NCBI RefSeq assembly: GCF_016808095.1
Contig: NC_068980.1
Span: 1,302,001-1,366,000, forward strand
DNA: 64,000 nucleotides
Direction: 5' to 3'
Origin: Vigna angularis
Taxonomy: Eukaryota; Streptophyta; Magnoliopsida; Fabales; Fabaceae
Shown: piece by piece, positions 36,760 to 49,500 of the stretch
How the letters are laid out: every line of letters begins with the position of its first letter
Numbering within the stretch: the stretch's first letter is position 1
Notes under the pieces: generated by a model
Databases searched by the model: none
The model's input: the letters and a program-made list of their open reading frames with translations, nothing else
What the model was told of the DNA's origin: nothing
Program-made: the position numbers and the translations under genes

Positions 36760-39338
36760 CAATTCTAAGAAAACAAAATATCTAAAACAATATTTAAATT
36801 GTTAAATTTAAATGAATTATTGATTTAATATTTCACAAACTCATACTGAAAATAAAAATAAAGATTCAAGAAATAAATTAAATTGTTATTAAAAATTATA
36901 TTTTAGTATAAATTAACTAATAAAATTGTAAAATTAATATGGATATCTTATTTTTGTTAATTAATAGATAAACATTATCTTTCATTCCAGACATGCATTA
37001 TATCTCATGGTATACATCATGCTACTTGCAAAGTTTTGACCATAAATATAACATTTCATGGTAGCTTACATGTCTTGTAGGATTACAATTTTATACATCT
37101 TTCTTTGTTTTTTAGATATAAAATTGATTCGGATGATGGATAGGTTTATTCAAACATAAAAATAAAGTGTTTTAAAAAAAAAATCAAATATAAGTATTTT
37201 TTTTTATTAAGATGAAATTACTGTTACTTTTTTAAAACCGTTTACACAACTTATTTTCAAATTTTGTTTAAAAAAATATTTAAATAGGTATAAAAAATAT
37301 AGTAGTAAATTTTCATTAAAAAGTGGTTTTTTCCCGTAAGGAAAAAAATGGAATAATGTTCCTATGGGTGCATATGGGTGAATTTTCATAATTAAATAGA
37401 AATAACATATATGAGTGAATACTTTATTACTGAATTCTTAGTTTGTCAAAATAGATTTATAAGAGCTCATTGACTCGACTGGTAACTGGGGACTTGGATT
37501 GTGAAAATTTTAACATAATAATATGTTTTAAAAAAACTTTTTGTTTTTTAAAAAAATTGTTATAATTTTTAGTTATGAATAAGTTTATTCAGTTTTCAAT
37601 TCAATAATTTATAACTTTATAATTATTTTGAACAACAAGATGAATATTCCACACATTATATTTATGATTTTATTTTTATTTAAATTTATTAAAAATTAGG
37701 ATAGCAAAATTGTTTCTGATCAAACTCACAGACTAAAATTATAGATAACCAAAAAGTATGGTTCTAAATTTAAAACATATAGAGACTAAAATGATCTGTA
37801 AAATATAAAGATAAAAATTATAATTAACTGCAAAAAATAATATTTGTATATATGTGGTAATATAATATTGTTTTATTTTTTACTTTTTTTTTGTAAAATA
37901 TTTTATATTTAATTACATTTTTTCTCATTTAGTTATAGTAAAAAATTTATCTATTTTTTCATACATTCTTATCATCAAAATTCACCCATGCATTTTTTTA
38001 ATGAAGTGGTGACATAACATAACATAAAAAATATAAAACACATACAAATATTTCTTAAATTATGTTTGTTTAAATATAAAATGCTTAAGAAATAAAAGTT
38101 AACAATTCAATCGTAGGCATCTTTGTAAGGTGAACTAACTATTTTGTATGTGGTGAGGTGAAATAATTATCTGTGATTATAAGTTTGGTGATAATTTATT
38201 TTCAATTGCTTCCTGCTTTTGATTTTGTTTAAATATAATTTACAAGCTACTAAGTATAAAGTTTAATACTGATGTATTTAGCAACTACATGTACAAGGGT
38301 TTCTATTATATGAAACAAACATAGTAGAATTCAATAATAAAAATGTCATTTATTGTAGTATTTTAAAAAAAATATAAATATGTATAAGTATTATCTGTTT
38401 TCCTAATCTTAATTTTTTTAATCATTATTTTGTTGTATTTCCTTTTTTATCTATTTGTTTCCTTTTAATTTTTCTTCTTTTTACTTATGGTACTGTTTAG
38501 ATATCATTTTTATTTTCATTATCTATTAAAAGCTGTCATTGTTTTTCTTTCTTTTACTTTTTTTCTATTAAAATATAACATTTTAAAATATGTTTGCATC
38601 TTGTAACGAAGACGGTTCTCCATTTTGCAATAAGAAATTTTAAGCATCCCAGTTACTTTTTAAGTCGAAAAACTTTTGGAAAGTGAAAATTTGCTGGTCG
38701 AAAAAGTTACCTGAAAAAGTTACCTTAGACCATCTTAATTGATGAATTTTAAATATAGTTGCATTGTACAAATTTTAATATTACATTATTGTATTGTAAT
38801 TGAGAGTGAAACTATTTGTATGAATTTGAAGTTGATTATTATATGAGTATTATATTTTTCAAACGCATTAGAGTTTGAAGTTTATTTGTAGCATGTTGGT
38901 CTATTGTCATTGGTTACATGTAAAGTTTGAAACTATCATTTGTATGTTAAATCAGAGTTTTTCCTTATCATCAAATTAAGATTTTTTATTCTTAAAAAAC
39001 AAAGTAAAATTGTCTACTATGTTTTATTAAAAATAGTTTAAGAACATTGTTTTAAGTTAAATTAGTTGTATAGTATTCTACATAAGTATTGGGAACGTGA
39101 ACATGTTCATTGTGAATTTAAAGTTTTGGACAATACATTAACTATTGTTTAAATTTTGTGCATTAAGTATTAAAACTTATTAACTTCACTTTAAAGTCAA
39201 AATTATATACACTAAGTGAAGAGATTCCATGTGAGTCTACTACATACATAACACTAGAGTTTCAAAAAATTAATGTTTTTGAACCCATGAACCTAAACAT
39301 GTTTAAATGATAAACGTGGTAGTCTCTTGTAAAATTTG

Positions 39339-39403
<65 letters not shown>

Positions 39404-40400
39404 CAAGTTATCAATAGATACATTTTATTTTGTTTTTTTATACATGAATCCATATTTAATTTATAATATATATGTGTTTTTTTCATGTACTTGGAGAAGT
39501 GATGATACATTAATTGATTTACAAATTTCTTTATTAATAATTCAATAAATACATTGTTTTTTAACATTCAATATCAATTATTAGTTTTAAACACGGTATT
39601 AACTAATCATCTAATCAACATTAAAATGATTAATTTTCCATTTACCTCCTAAGTTATAAAAAATAGAATTTTGTTTAAACTTTTTAATTTCTTTCAAGTC
39701 GATTTATAAATAGATTTAAATATTATTTTATTGAGACATTTATTCACCTAAATTACAATGCTACCATCTATTATATTTATTTTTGATTTATATGTTAACA
39801 AATATTATAACAATATTTAAGTTTATTTATGATTATGTTTCTATACGAGTGAATGAATTTGAAGAAAAAAAAAAGAAAAAAATTAATATTATTTCCTTAA
39901 GAATTTTGAAGTTAAAGTGAATAAATTTAAAATTAAATTTTATGAATTTTTTAAATAATTTAATAGATAAAAAATATTTTAATGAATTAAAATGTATAAT
40001 TACAAATTTGTTTTTATTGTTAAATGGATATAAAATATAATGTCTTTAGTTAAGATGTGTCAATATTTTTAATAAAATTTTTATATACTGACTATGTTTA
40101 ATATTAACTTATTTAAAATTTGTTTAAAAATAAAATGTGAATGTAAATAATAAATTGCTAAAAAGGAACAAGAGTAGACGATTTTAAAATTAAAATATGT
40201 GATTCAGTTTCTATATACATTATTAATTTCGGTAAAATCACGAGCTAGATTAAATAATATTTTTCCTAGTTAATATTAAATTGAAAAAGTTTCAGGACTA
40301 TTTAAATGACCATTTTCTCAAATTATTTTTTTAAATAACTTTTTAAATCTTAACTCTAATTTATTATTATTGTTTAAAATAGGGGTGAGGCACCACTACG
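36760..40400. other. AT-rich spacer between divergent HSP110 and RTEL1
   Basis: About 3.6 kb of low-complexity AT-rich DNA with a (TA)n tract at 39342-39398. No coding gene or bounded transposon was found. Confidence 0.6.
39342..39398. repeat. (TA)n microsatellite
   Basis: An uninterrupted TA dinucleotide run of about 57 bp. Confidence 0.95.
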
Positions 40401-40433
40401 ATACGACGTTGTTTAGCCTATCTGGAATGAGTT

Positions 40434-40475
40434 GGCGGGAAAATTATCTCATTACATGACTGTACTGGCGCCAGT
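40434..40475 (+). promoter_or_regulatory. E2F-like sites upstream of RTEL1
   Basis: GGCGGGAAA at 40434-40442 is the exact reverse complement of the plant E2F consensus TTTCCCGCC. It lies 137 bp before the ATG. A perfect 12-bp palindrome, ACTGGCGCCAGT, is at 40464-40475, and its GGCGCC core is E2F-like. Many plant replication and repair genes are S-phase regulated by E2F, so the site suits a replication-associated helicase. Its function here is inferred. Confidence 0.6.
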
Positions 40476-40578
40476 GGCTTCTTTAGGGTTCATTGGCGTG
40501 TTAAAAGTTCAAACGAAACAAAGCTCGTGAGTAAAGTGTTTTCTGATTTTCTTGCTGGAATCGAGTGGATTCGAAGAA

Positions 40579-43500
40579 ATGCCGACCTACAAGATAAGGG
40601 GAATCGACGTAGATTTTCCGTACGAAGCCTATGATTCCCAACTCGTTTACATGGACAAAGTCATTCAATCACTTCAGGAGGTAACGATTTAGAATGCTTT
40701 TTTTTTTTTTTTATTTAATTTCACAAATGTTGTGTTCGTTGGAGGTGATTTTGTTCGAGTCGGAGTTGGGTACTAAATATGGGTTCTTTTATCAATGGGG
40801 ATTAAAATCTTGATTCACCATGTGGTAGAAGAGTTGCCCCTTCCGTAATCCCAACCGCGTTGGTAAAAATTTAGAATCTATTTCAGTGAGTTGTAATATC
40901 TTTTTTAATTACGGGAATATGAATTAAAATTGTTGCAAATTTGAATTGCCAATTGGCTAGAATAGCTGTGTCCTTGACATTGTATTTATAATCTTCCTTT
41001 GGAATAAATTGAAAGTGATCCGCAATGTTATTGTTATCACTTGATACTAGAGAATTTGATAATGACTTGGCTCTGTCATAGATTAGTATGTCTTAACATT
41101 ATCCACGGTTTACCATCGAATCAAATGCTGTAGTATATTATAGCTTTTTGTTGAGGATACGAAGCACAACATCCGGGGAATAGATATGATTCAGCACAAC
41201 AAATTTAAATATGATTTGACTCTGACAAAAATTCTTGACCAAACATGAACTTGGCTATAATATAATATCGTGGTGTTTTAATCAGTATTGGTATAAAAAG
41301 TTTCAAAAAAGGTCTGTATTGCGGTGCTGTATTCAGTGTTGATATTGTTCCTGCTAAAGCTAATGGAGCTACTAGCCGGAAATACTTAAACTGTAGTAAC
41401 TGCTTTTACCTGAGCCTTTTCTCTATCTCTAGTTCTCTCCTGGGGCAATGGGTCACTCTATTATTTATAGCTGTAGATGCTAACTGCTCCATACATTTTG
41501 GTGAGTTTTTCGTGGTCTGCAAGTATGATCTGTTATCCTTATATTTTGCTATTATCTGATAGTGATATTATAAAGCGTTGGAAAAGCAAAATTTACGTCG
41601 TTATGTATCTGTCATGCCTTTGCAATATTTGATATGGATATCATATGTAACTGCTACTATATAGAAGTTTTTGTGCCTTTTAGATTTGAAGTCATTATCT
41701 GCTGCTGTTTATCTTGGTTTCGTTTTCAAGTGCTCAATGTCTTGCTATTACGATTCACATATGGCATCTGTTTTTATCAGTTGTTTACCATTAAGACTGT
41801 GATTTTATTATTGACACTCAATGTATTGTTTTGTGTGCTTTGGCATGGCAGAAACGTAATGCACTATTGGAGAGTCCCACAGGAACTGGAAAAACTCTCT
41901 GTCTTCTTTGTGCTACCTTAGCATGGCGGAAGAGTTTGGGTAGTTTCACAACTGGTATGAGCACGCAAACTGGTGGCAAATCAGAGGGTAAAATTGAGGT
42001 GTCACTGTCACAATCCGAGTCCTCAACATTCTCTACAATTGTATATGCTTCACGCACTCACAGCCAAATCCGTCAAGTAATTCAAGAATTGAAAAGAACA
42101 TCTTACAGGTCATTCTATATATTTAGGAAGATTTTTTTTTGTATGGTTTTGCTGGTTATTGACTTGTCAATGTTGATGATGGTAATTGATTTTGTCAATG
42201 TCTTGTGAATTTACCATTCACTCGCACTTCCTCAGTTTTTATTTTCTATATCAAGTTGGTGATTGTGGTCCAGAGAAAAAAAGTGGATTCTCCGGACTAT
42301 CATGATTGGTGTTTTGTGTGTACTATTTTTGCCGAACTAAATAAAGATTAAAAGTCTGCAGTTTTTATGATAATTGTATGTTGGGCCTAAGCTTACCTGA
42401 TATTTATCAGTGTACAGGCCTAAGATGGGAGTGCTGGGATCTCGGGAGCAACTTTGCATTCATGATGAAGTGAAATTACTTCGGGGGAAAACACAAACAA
42501 ATGCTTGCCGATCACTCTGTCGTCGAAAGCGTGGGAAGCACCACTGTAGCCATTTTCATAGAGTTGCGGGTAATTTAGGAAAACCATTGTTATATATTAC
42601 GTACATGTGGACCTTATTTTTCATTATGCATTTATGTGTATGGGTAACCCATATCTAAAACTTAACATGTGGATTATTTGACTGAATGAATGTTCTCCTA
42701 CACGTTCCATAATCACTTAGTATCACGGGTTGCCATAATTCAAATGACGAACAAGCAAAACATGCCAGATTTTATATTATTATTTATTTGATTATTTGTT
42801 ATTCGTTATTAATATGTCATTTTTCCATTCTCACTTTGAAATTCTATGTTAACCTGCCTTAACTATGGACACCCTTAGCAATTTGTGGACTCATACTTCA
42901 TTGTGATAGGTGTGTAGAAGTGGAAGTAGTCCCTCACTAACTAGAAATAAGGCTTAAGCAGCGGTTATACAGCTTGGATGATCCGTAGCTCATAAGTTGT
43001 TTTTGTGGGGATTAAGTTAGATTCTAAGTCCAAATTCTAAAAGGCTATTTGTGTCTAACTTATTAATCCAAAGAGGAAGAATGATTTATCTGGTCCCTGA
43101 AATTGTATGATGGGTTCAAGTTAGTCCTTGAAAGTAGATTTTAAATTTCATATTCATCTTTCATTTTAGATAGGTCTTTGTAATACTACTATTGAAATGA
43201 AACTTAGTTAGTTTAAGTTATCATTAAAATGCATTTTAGTCCATACATGCAGGGACTAATTGCATTTTAATGATACCATAGATGAGCCTTATTGAAATGA
43301 ATGATGCATGTGAAAGACAAAAGTTGCTTTTAGTTTATTATCATTGAGGCATTACTTTTAATACTGTACACGCTTTTATGGACCAAATAAATCATTCTCA
43401 TGATATAATTTTTTCCCTCGTGGACTAGTTACTCTAAAGCTGAAATGATGTCATGTGTGTGTAAGAATAAGATATAATGTTTATGGAGATTATTGAAATC

Positions 43501-46500
43501 TGCATATCATTTATAAATGATTTATTAAGTCACATCATTATGACTTATCTTAAGAATGTTGCTAAAATTTTATTGTAGATTACTTGAAGGACAATTCCCA
43601 TCTTGGAGAAGAACCTGTAGATATCGAGGATTTGGTCAATATTGGTAGAACGTTTGGGCCGTATGTTTTCTCAGCTATGCTGACTGTAACCATAATTAAT
43701 CATCTTAATGGGCAATTTCTTTTGCCTCCTTTTCCTTCTCTTCTCTCTCCAAGTCAACAATTCTGCCTTAATTTGTGTCTGCTTATTTCAGGTGTCCTTA
43801 TTATTTATCAAAGGAGCTCCACAAGTTTGTTGATATAGTATTTGCTCCATATAATTATCTTATAGATCGTGGATATAGAAATTCTTTGCAACTTTCTTGG
43901 AACAATAGTGTACTCATATTTGATGAAGCTCACAATTTGGTAAGAAGACATTACAAATTTGTCAGAGATTAATATCTATGCATAGATCTTAGTTCCATTA
44001 AGTGTAACCTTCTTTGCTATGTTCGATGTTGTTCTTTCCATTGCTCTGCTATCATGTATTATTGAAATTTTTATCATGCTATTGTTACTACTTTCAGGCT
44101 GCTGTGTTATTGAAATATATTCAAGCTATGTAATTTGCTTGTTATTTACTTGCAGGAAAGCATATGTGCTGATGCAGCCTCCTTTGATTTGCCTTCTTGG
44201 CTTCTAACTGCTTGTATTAAAGAGGCAGAAAGTTGTATTAACCTTTCTATAGAAAGAAGAGATAAAACAAACGATAAGTCACAAAATCCAGATGATTTTG
44301 CTATCCTTAGAGGTTAGCTTAATCTTACAGAATGCCAGTCCAAATTCCAATAATATCATGAGCATGCTTTTACTCATTTTATCAGCATTATTGAGAAAAT
44401 AATATTTCATTATAAACCATGCTTGTTTTTATTGGATTTTTGGGTGCAACAATCAATTGCACGTACATGCTTTTTTCTTTTTAGATTCTGGTCTGGGTAC
44501 TCCTAAAATAGTAAGCCATATATATTTTGGCATGTCACGTACACATTGATAATTTCTTTCTTGCAGCACTACTTCTAAAACTTGAAAAGCGTATTTCTGA
44601 GGTGCCTATTGAATCTAAGGAGTTAGGGTACACCAAGCCTGGACCTTATATCTATGAACTGCTAGCTGATCTTAACATAACACACAAAACTGCTTCTAAG
44701 CTAATCAGTACAATTGATGTAGCTTCAACCCTTATTGAGGAACATAATCAGCAGAAATCCACTGGCACGGTCTGCAGATTGGATAGAATAGGTGAAATTC
44801 TTGAAATTGTGTTCAGGGATGGAAGAACGTCACATGCTAAATGTTATCGTGTAAGTATTTGACTTTATTGTATTCAAGTTACGCATCACAGGATAGGTTT
44901 TTTTCTTTTTTTGTGTTGTCATTTTATGATAACTTTTTTTTGTTGTGGATTTTTGCATTTCTATGGATTATATCTTTAAGCTTTATTGCCCTTTACATAA
45001 AAGGTTCATGTGCGGGAGGTTGAGGCTTGGGCCGTCAATGACTCTAAAGGTAAATTGAGACTTCGTTGAATGAAGAAGATTTGTCAATATATTGAAATAA
45101 TATTTTTTTTAAATACACCCCATTTATTTTCCTCCGTCAACTTGGCTATCATGTCAATTACTAAATTTTCAAATATTTACTGTTTACTATAACTTTAAAG
45201 CTGGCCAGTTTTATTTAACATGTTAAGGAATGCTTGATAATTTATGTGTACTTGTTCATTGTACAATTTGTGATTCTTTTGTGATAGTTTTATATTCAAT
45301 TATTTTTTATCCATTATTGTTATGAAGTCCCACATCACTTGCCTCAATTGTTGAAGTGAGACTTATATATTTGTTGGGCAGCTTAGCTTAATGCCAATTG
45401 GTTTTAAGATGAATTTTGACATTATATCACGACCTATAGCTCATCTTGGTAAATTTCCCTATTCTGATAGACTCACTTGTTTTGCTAGACATTTGTAGGA
45501 GTGTTGGGAAGTCCCACAATTCTTGGAGTGAGGCTAATATATTTTTCGGCAACTTCGCTTAATGGCAATTGGTTTTACGTTGACATTTGGCATTTATTAT
45601 AATTGTACTTCATTAAATCATTCTTTAGTGAGACTCTGTTTATACAGATCATTGCTACTTTTTTTTTTTTGGAAAAACCAATGCTTTTATATTTATTTTA
45701 CAAAATATACTTTCTTCTTTAAAAGATATGGTTGTATCTGAAAAATTATAGCTTTTAGGCCAGGCCTTTTGCTTTATATTTTTTTTGGGGTGGGAATGTG
45801 AAGAGGAGTTGGATTTATAAGTTTAACACTGTTTGGTTACACGATACAAGTGATATGCACCTAGAGGTGTAAAGGTTTCTTGTTTAGCTTTAGTCTTTTT
45901 GTAAACGAAGCTGATCCTTTCATTATACAGACAATCTAACATGTTTCCATTATATCTGTACAGTGTTTAGTAACTTTATATGTTCCTATCTCTTACATTC
46001 GCAATTATACTAATATGTGTTGTTGTTTTGATGCTGCAGGCAAGGTGTCAAGGACACTCAGCTGGTGGTGCTTTAATCCAGGAATAGCCATGGAAGACTT
46101 TCGTAATAAATACGGGGTTAGATCTATTATACTGACTTCGGGCACCTTATCTCCCATGGAATCTTTTGCCGAGGAACTTAAGTTGTAAGTTCCCTTGTTG
46201 CTAATTGTGTTTTCATCAATGATATCTTGGCTGTCATTAACACAAAGTGTTGATTCTGGTAATCTCAGAGATTTCCCCATCCGGCTAGAAAATCCACATG
46301 TAATAACCCCAAATCAGATATGGGCAGGAGTTGTTCCAGTTGGGCCTTCAGGACATACTTTTAACTCCTCTTACCGCACTCGTGATTCACCAGAGTACAA
46401 GAAGGACCTTGGAAATGCAATTGGTATTTTACTTGTTTTTGCTGTACTGAATTCGGCAAAATGAAGTTTATTTAATATTTGTCTCACCATTTTAATAACT

Positions 46501-49500
46501 GCATGTCTAGTTTAAAAAAATGGAGTTGCACTGTTTTTTATCGTGAAAGCCTCATTAGCGAATGGAGCACTGCAGTTTTGTTATAGCATTCTTCTTTTAT
46601 ACTCAACCTATTTCAGATTTTGGAGTGCTTTAAAATCAACATTTTTTGAGTCAAACATATTTAGTGTTCACATACAAACAGGGATTTTATTGGTTTGCAG
46701 TATGTGAATCACTCCTAGAAAGGTATGTGGTATAATTCAACACTACTTTAGAGATGTACTCCTGTAACCAATCTTGAAAAGAAATGTTGATTAAGTAGAA
46801 TTTAAGTTGTCAATGTCATGATTTGATAGTTTATGCTCTTATCTAGTCACTGTCTTGGAGATAGATGTGGGATGTGGGTGTTTGAGGCAATGAGCATTGG
46901 TTTGTTAGATTGGCATGAGAGGCATAATGGTAGCAAAATGAGGCCTAAGAGTGGAAACTCAATTAAGATTTCAAGAAAGTAATATTATAGAATTTGCATT
47001 CATGGGTTCATTTGTGTGGTTATAATTTCATAAAAACTGAAGAAAGTTCTATATCTCAGACCACGAGACCCCAGAGCCTACAGAATTTGGAATAAGTAGC
47101 TTGCATTGATATCATAATTTGAAGAAAAATCCCGATAGGTATTGCCATTAACTGTCCATAATTTCATTTCTCTACTGTATTCCAGTAAATTTGGCTCGAA
47201 TTGTTCCTGACGGACTTCTTGTATTCTTCCCGTCGTATTACCTTTTGGACCAAACCATTGGTAGCTGGAAAAGTGTGGTAAGATTCATAGAGACCTAATG
47301 AAAAAGATAAATTTGCTTGGTCAAGCTTATGTTACATGGTTTTGAGGTTTGTTATTTTCAGAGTAATGAAAATTCAATGTCAATATGGGACAGAATTTGC
47401 AAACACAAGAAACCTGTTATAGAACCTAGGGAATCTTCATCATTTCCCTTGTCAATTAAGGTAACACCTTTATGTTATATAGTGAAAACACATTCTTACA
47501 TAATAAGCATTTGGAGGCATCATATCCAAGATGGGCCTGACCTGACCTTTATGCTTCTCTGTACAGGACTACATGACTAAGTTGAATGACACCTCAACCT
47601 CTGGAGCAGTTTTTTTTGCCGTTTGTCGCGGGAAGGTACGACTTAATCATGAATGTAGAGAAGCATCCTTCTCATGTGTTCTCACAGGCATTCGTTTATT
47701 ATGGTATACAAGTACCTGAAAGGTGTAGTGTACCTGTACTGTTATGTACAGGTATACTATATGATAGGATACTGGGTGATAGGATAGAAGGCAGGGGAAC
47801 CGAACGGTAGGAGGCAGAGGGAAGCAAGTCGAACGGAAGGCGGGGAAGAGCTGGAGCCGATCGGTTGAAGAAGTTACTATCCTAACTAGGATAGGCGGGA
47901 AATATTTAGTATAAGGGAAATATATTCTAGGGAAAGATTTTATTCTAGGGAAATATTTTATTTAGAACAATATTCATATTTTATTCTAGGGAAATATTTT
48001 ATTTCGAACAATATTCATATTTTATTTTAGGAAAATATTTTATTTAGAACAATATTCTAGGGAAAGATTTCGCACAAGATGGACGGAAAATAATTAGTAT
48101 AAATAAAGCTAGAGGCTATTGTTAGGACATACTTTTGATTATGGAGTTTTGTTGACAGGCAGCTAGAGTCCTGTGAGGGAGGTTATGCTCCCAGTTATCT
48201 TTGTTTACTTTTGTTTATGTAGATATTACCATCAATAAAAGAGATTCATTCATCTATTATCATTCGTTCATTGTTCTGTTACGTGTTGTGAGTGTGTGAG
48301 AAGTTGTTTTGGTTAGGTTTCGTACTCAGGTACGTAACACTATAGGACCTAGGGGATATGGCAATATATTTGAAGACTCTGGGATAGAAGACCATTTTTT
48401 GTATGATATTAAATTATTTAGTGACATTTATAATTAAGGGAGAAGGGTTCATAAAAGCCAAGCATTATCCTAGAAATTGTAATACATAGCCATAATGCCT
48501 CACTTAGATGCATTTGTGCCATTGGTTATTTTAACAGGTAAGTGAAGGATTAGATTTTGCTGATCATGCTGGAAGAGCTGTGGTAATTACTGGTTTACCA
48601 TTTGCGACAAGTACTGATCCTAAGGTTTGATTATCTTTTGCCACTCCTAACTAGAAATAGTTCTCCAGGTATTGTCTATTAATTATGCATGTAAATGTGT
48701 TTGTCGTAAAACTTCACTTTAATCACTAACAGGTTCGATTAAAACGGGAATACCTAGATAAACAATCTCGGCCACAGGGAGAACTGTTTAAGGTTATGTT
48801 GGTTTACTTGCATAAATTTTGCACATATTAATGTAATATGTTTGTAAGTATTAACTATTTGTCTGGTACTTAAGCAGGTTTTAACTGGAGATGAATGGTA
48901 TAACCAGCAAGCCTCCCGAGCTGTGAATCAAGCTGTTGGGCGTGTAATTCGCCATCGCCATGACTATGGAGCAATTATTCTCTGTGATGAAAGGTTTTTA
49001 CCTTGAATTATTTTGGTCTAAATTTCAAAAGATGAGTTTTATTTTATTACTAATTCTTATTTTCTCTTTTATGTATTACTTCTTCAATGAAAAATATGAC
49101 CAATTTTTTTATCACATGGATAATTTGCACTTCAGTGATTTGTTTTAGTCCCGACAAATTTCCATTGATGTTTTTTTGGGTGGCTCTGTTTCTCTCAAGC
49201 TATAAACTGAAGGAAGTATAAATGTAAATTTGTTAGTTTCATGATAATATGTTACGAACTACTTTTCATTTTGTGAAAATTATCTGATATAAATTTCTCA
49301 ATATATACATTAGTAATTCAAAAGCCAACTAATAAACATGTCAAGGTCCTTGCTATAATATTCTTTTATTATATATCGGTAGCATGTTACGTTACAACAG
49401 CTATTATTAATTTGGATTTTGCTGTTGTTACGAATTCTTTCTGAGGGTTATTCTTAGTATTGGAGTTGATACAGGTTTTCACATCAACATCGTCTGTCCC

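Noticed and set aside
37440..37510. Segment with a GAGCTCATTGACTCGACTGG phrase suggesting a tRNA
   Set aside because: No acceptor stem, anticodon arm or T-loop consensus could be laid out around it.
47762..48339. Reading the intron 13 insertion as an extra RTEL1 exon or a nested gene
   Set aside because: It is bounded by a 5-bp target duplication with TG...CA ends and has no coding frame. Exons 13 and 14 join in frame without it.
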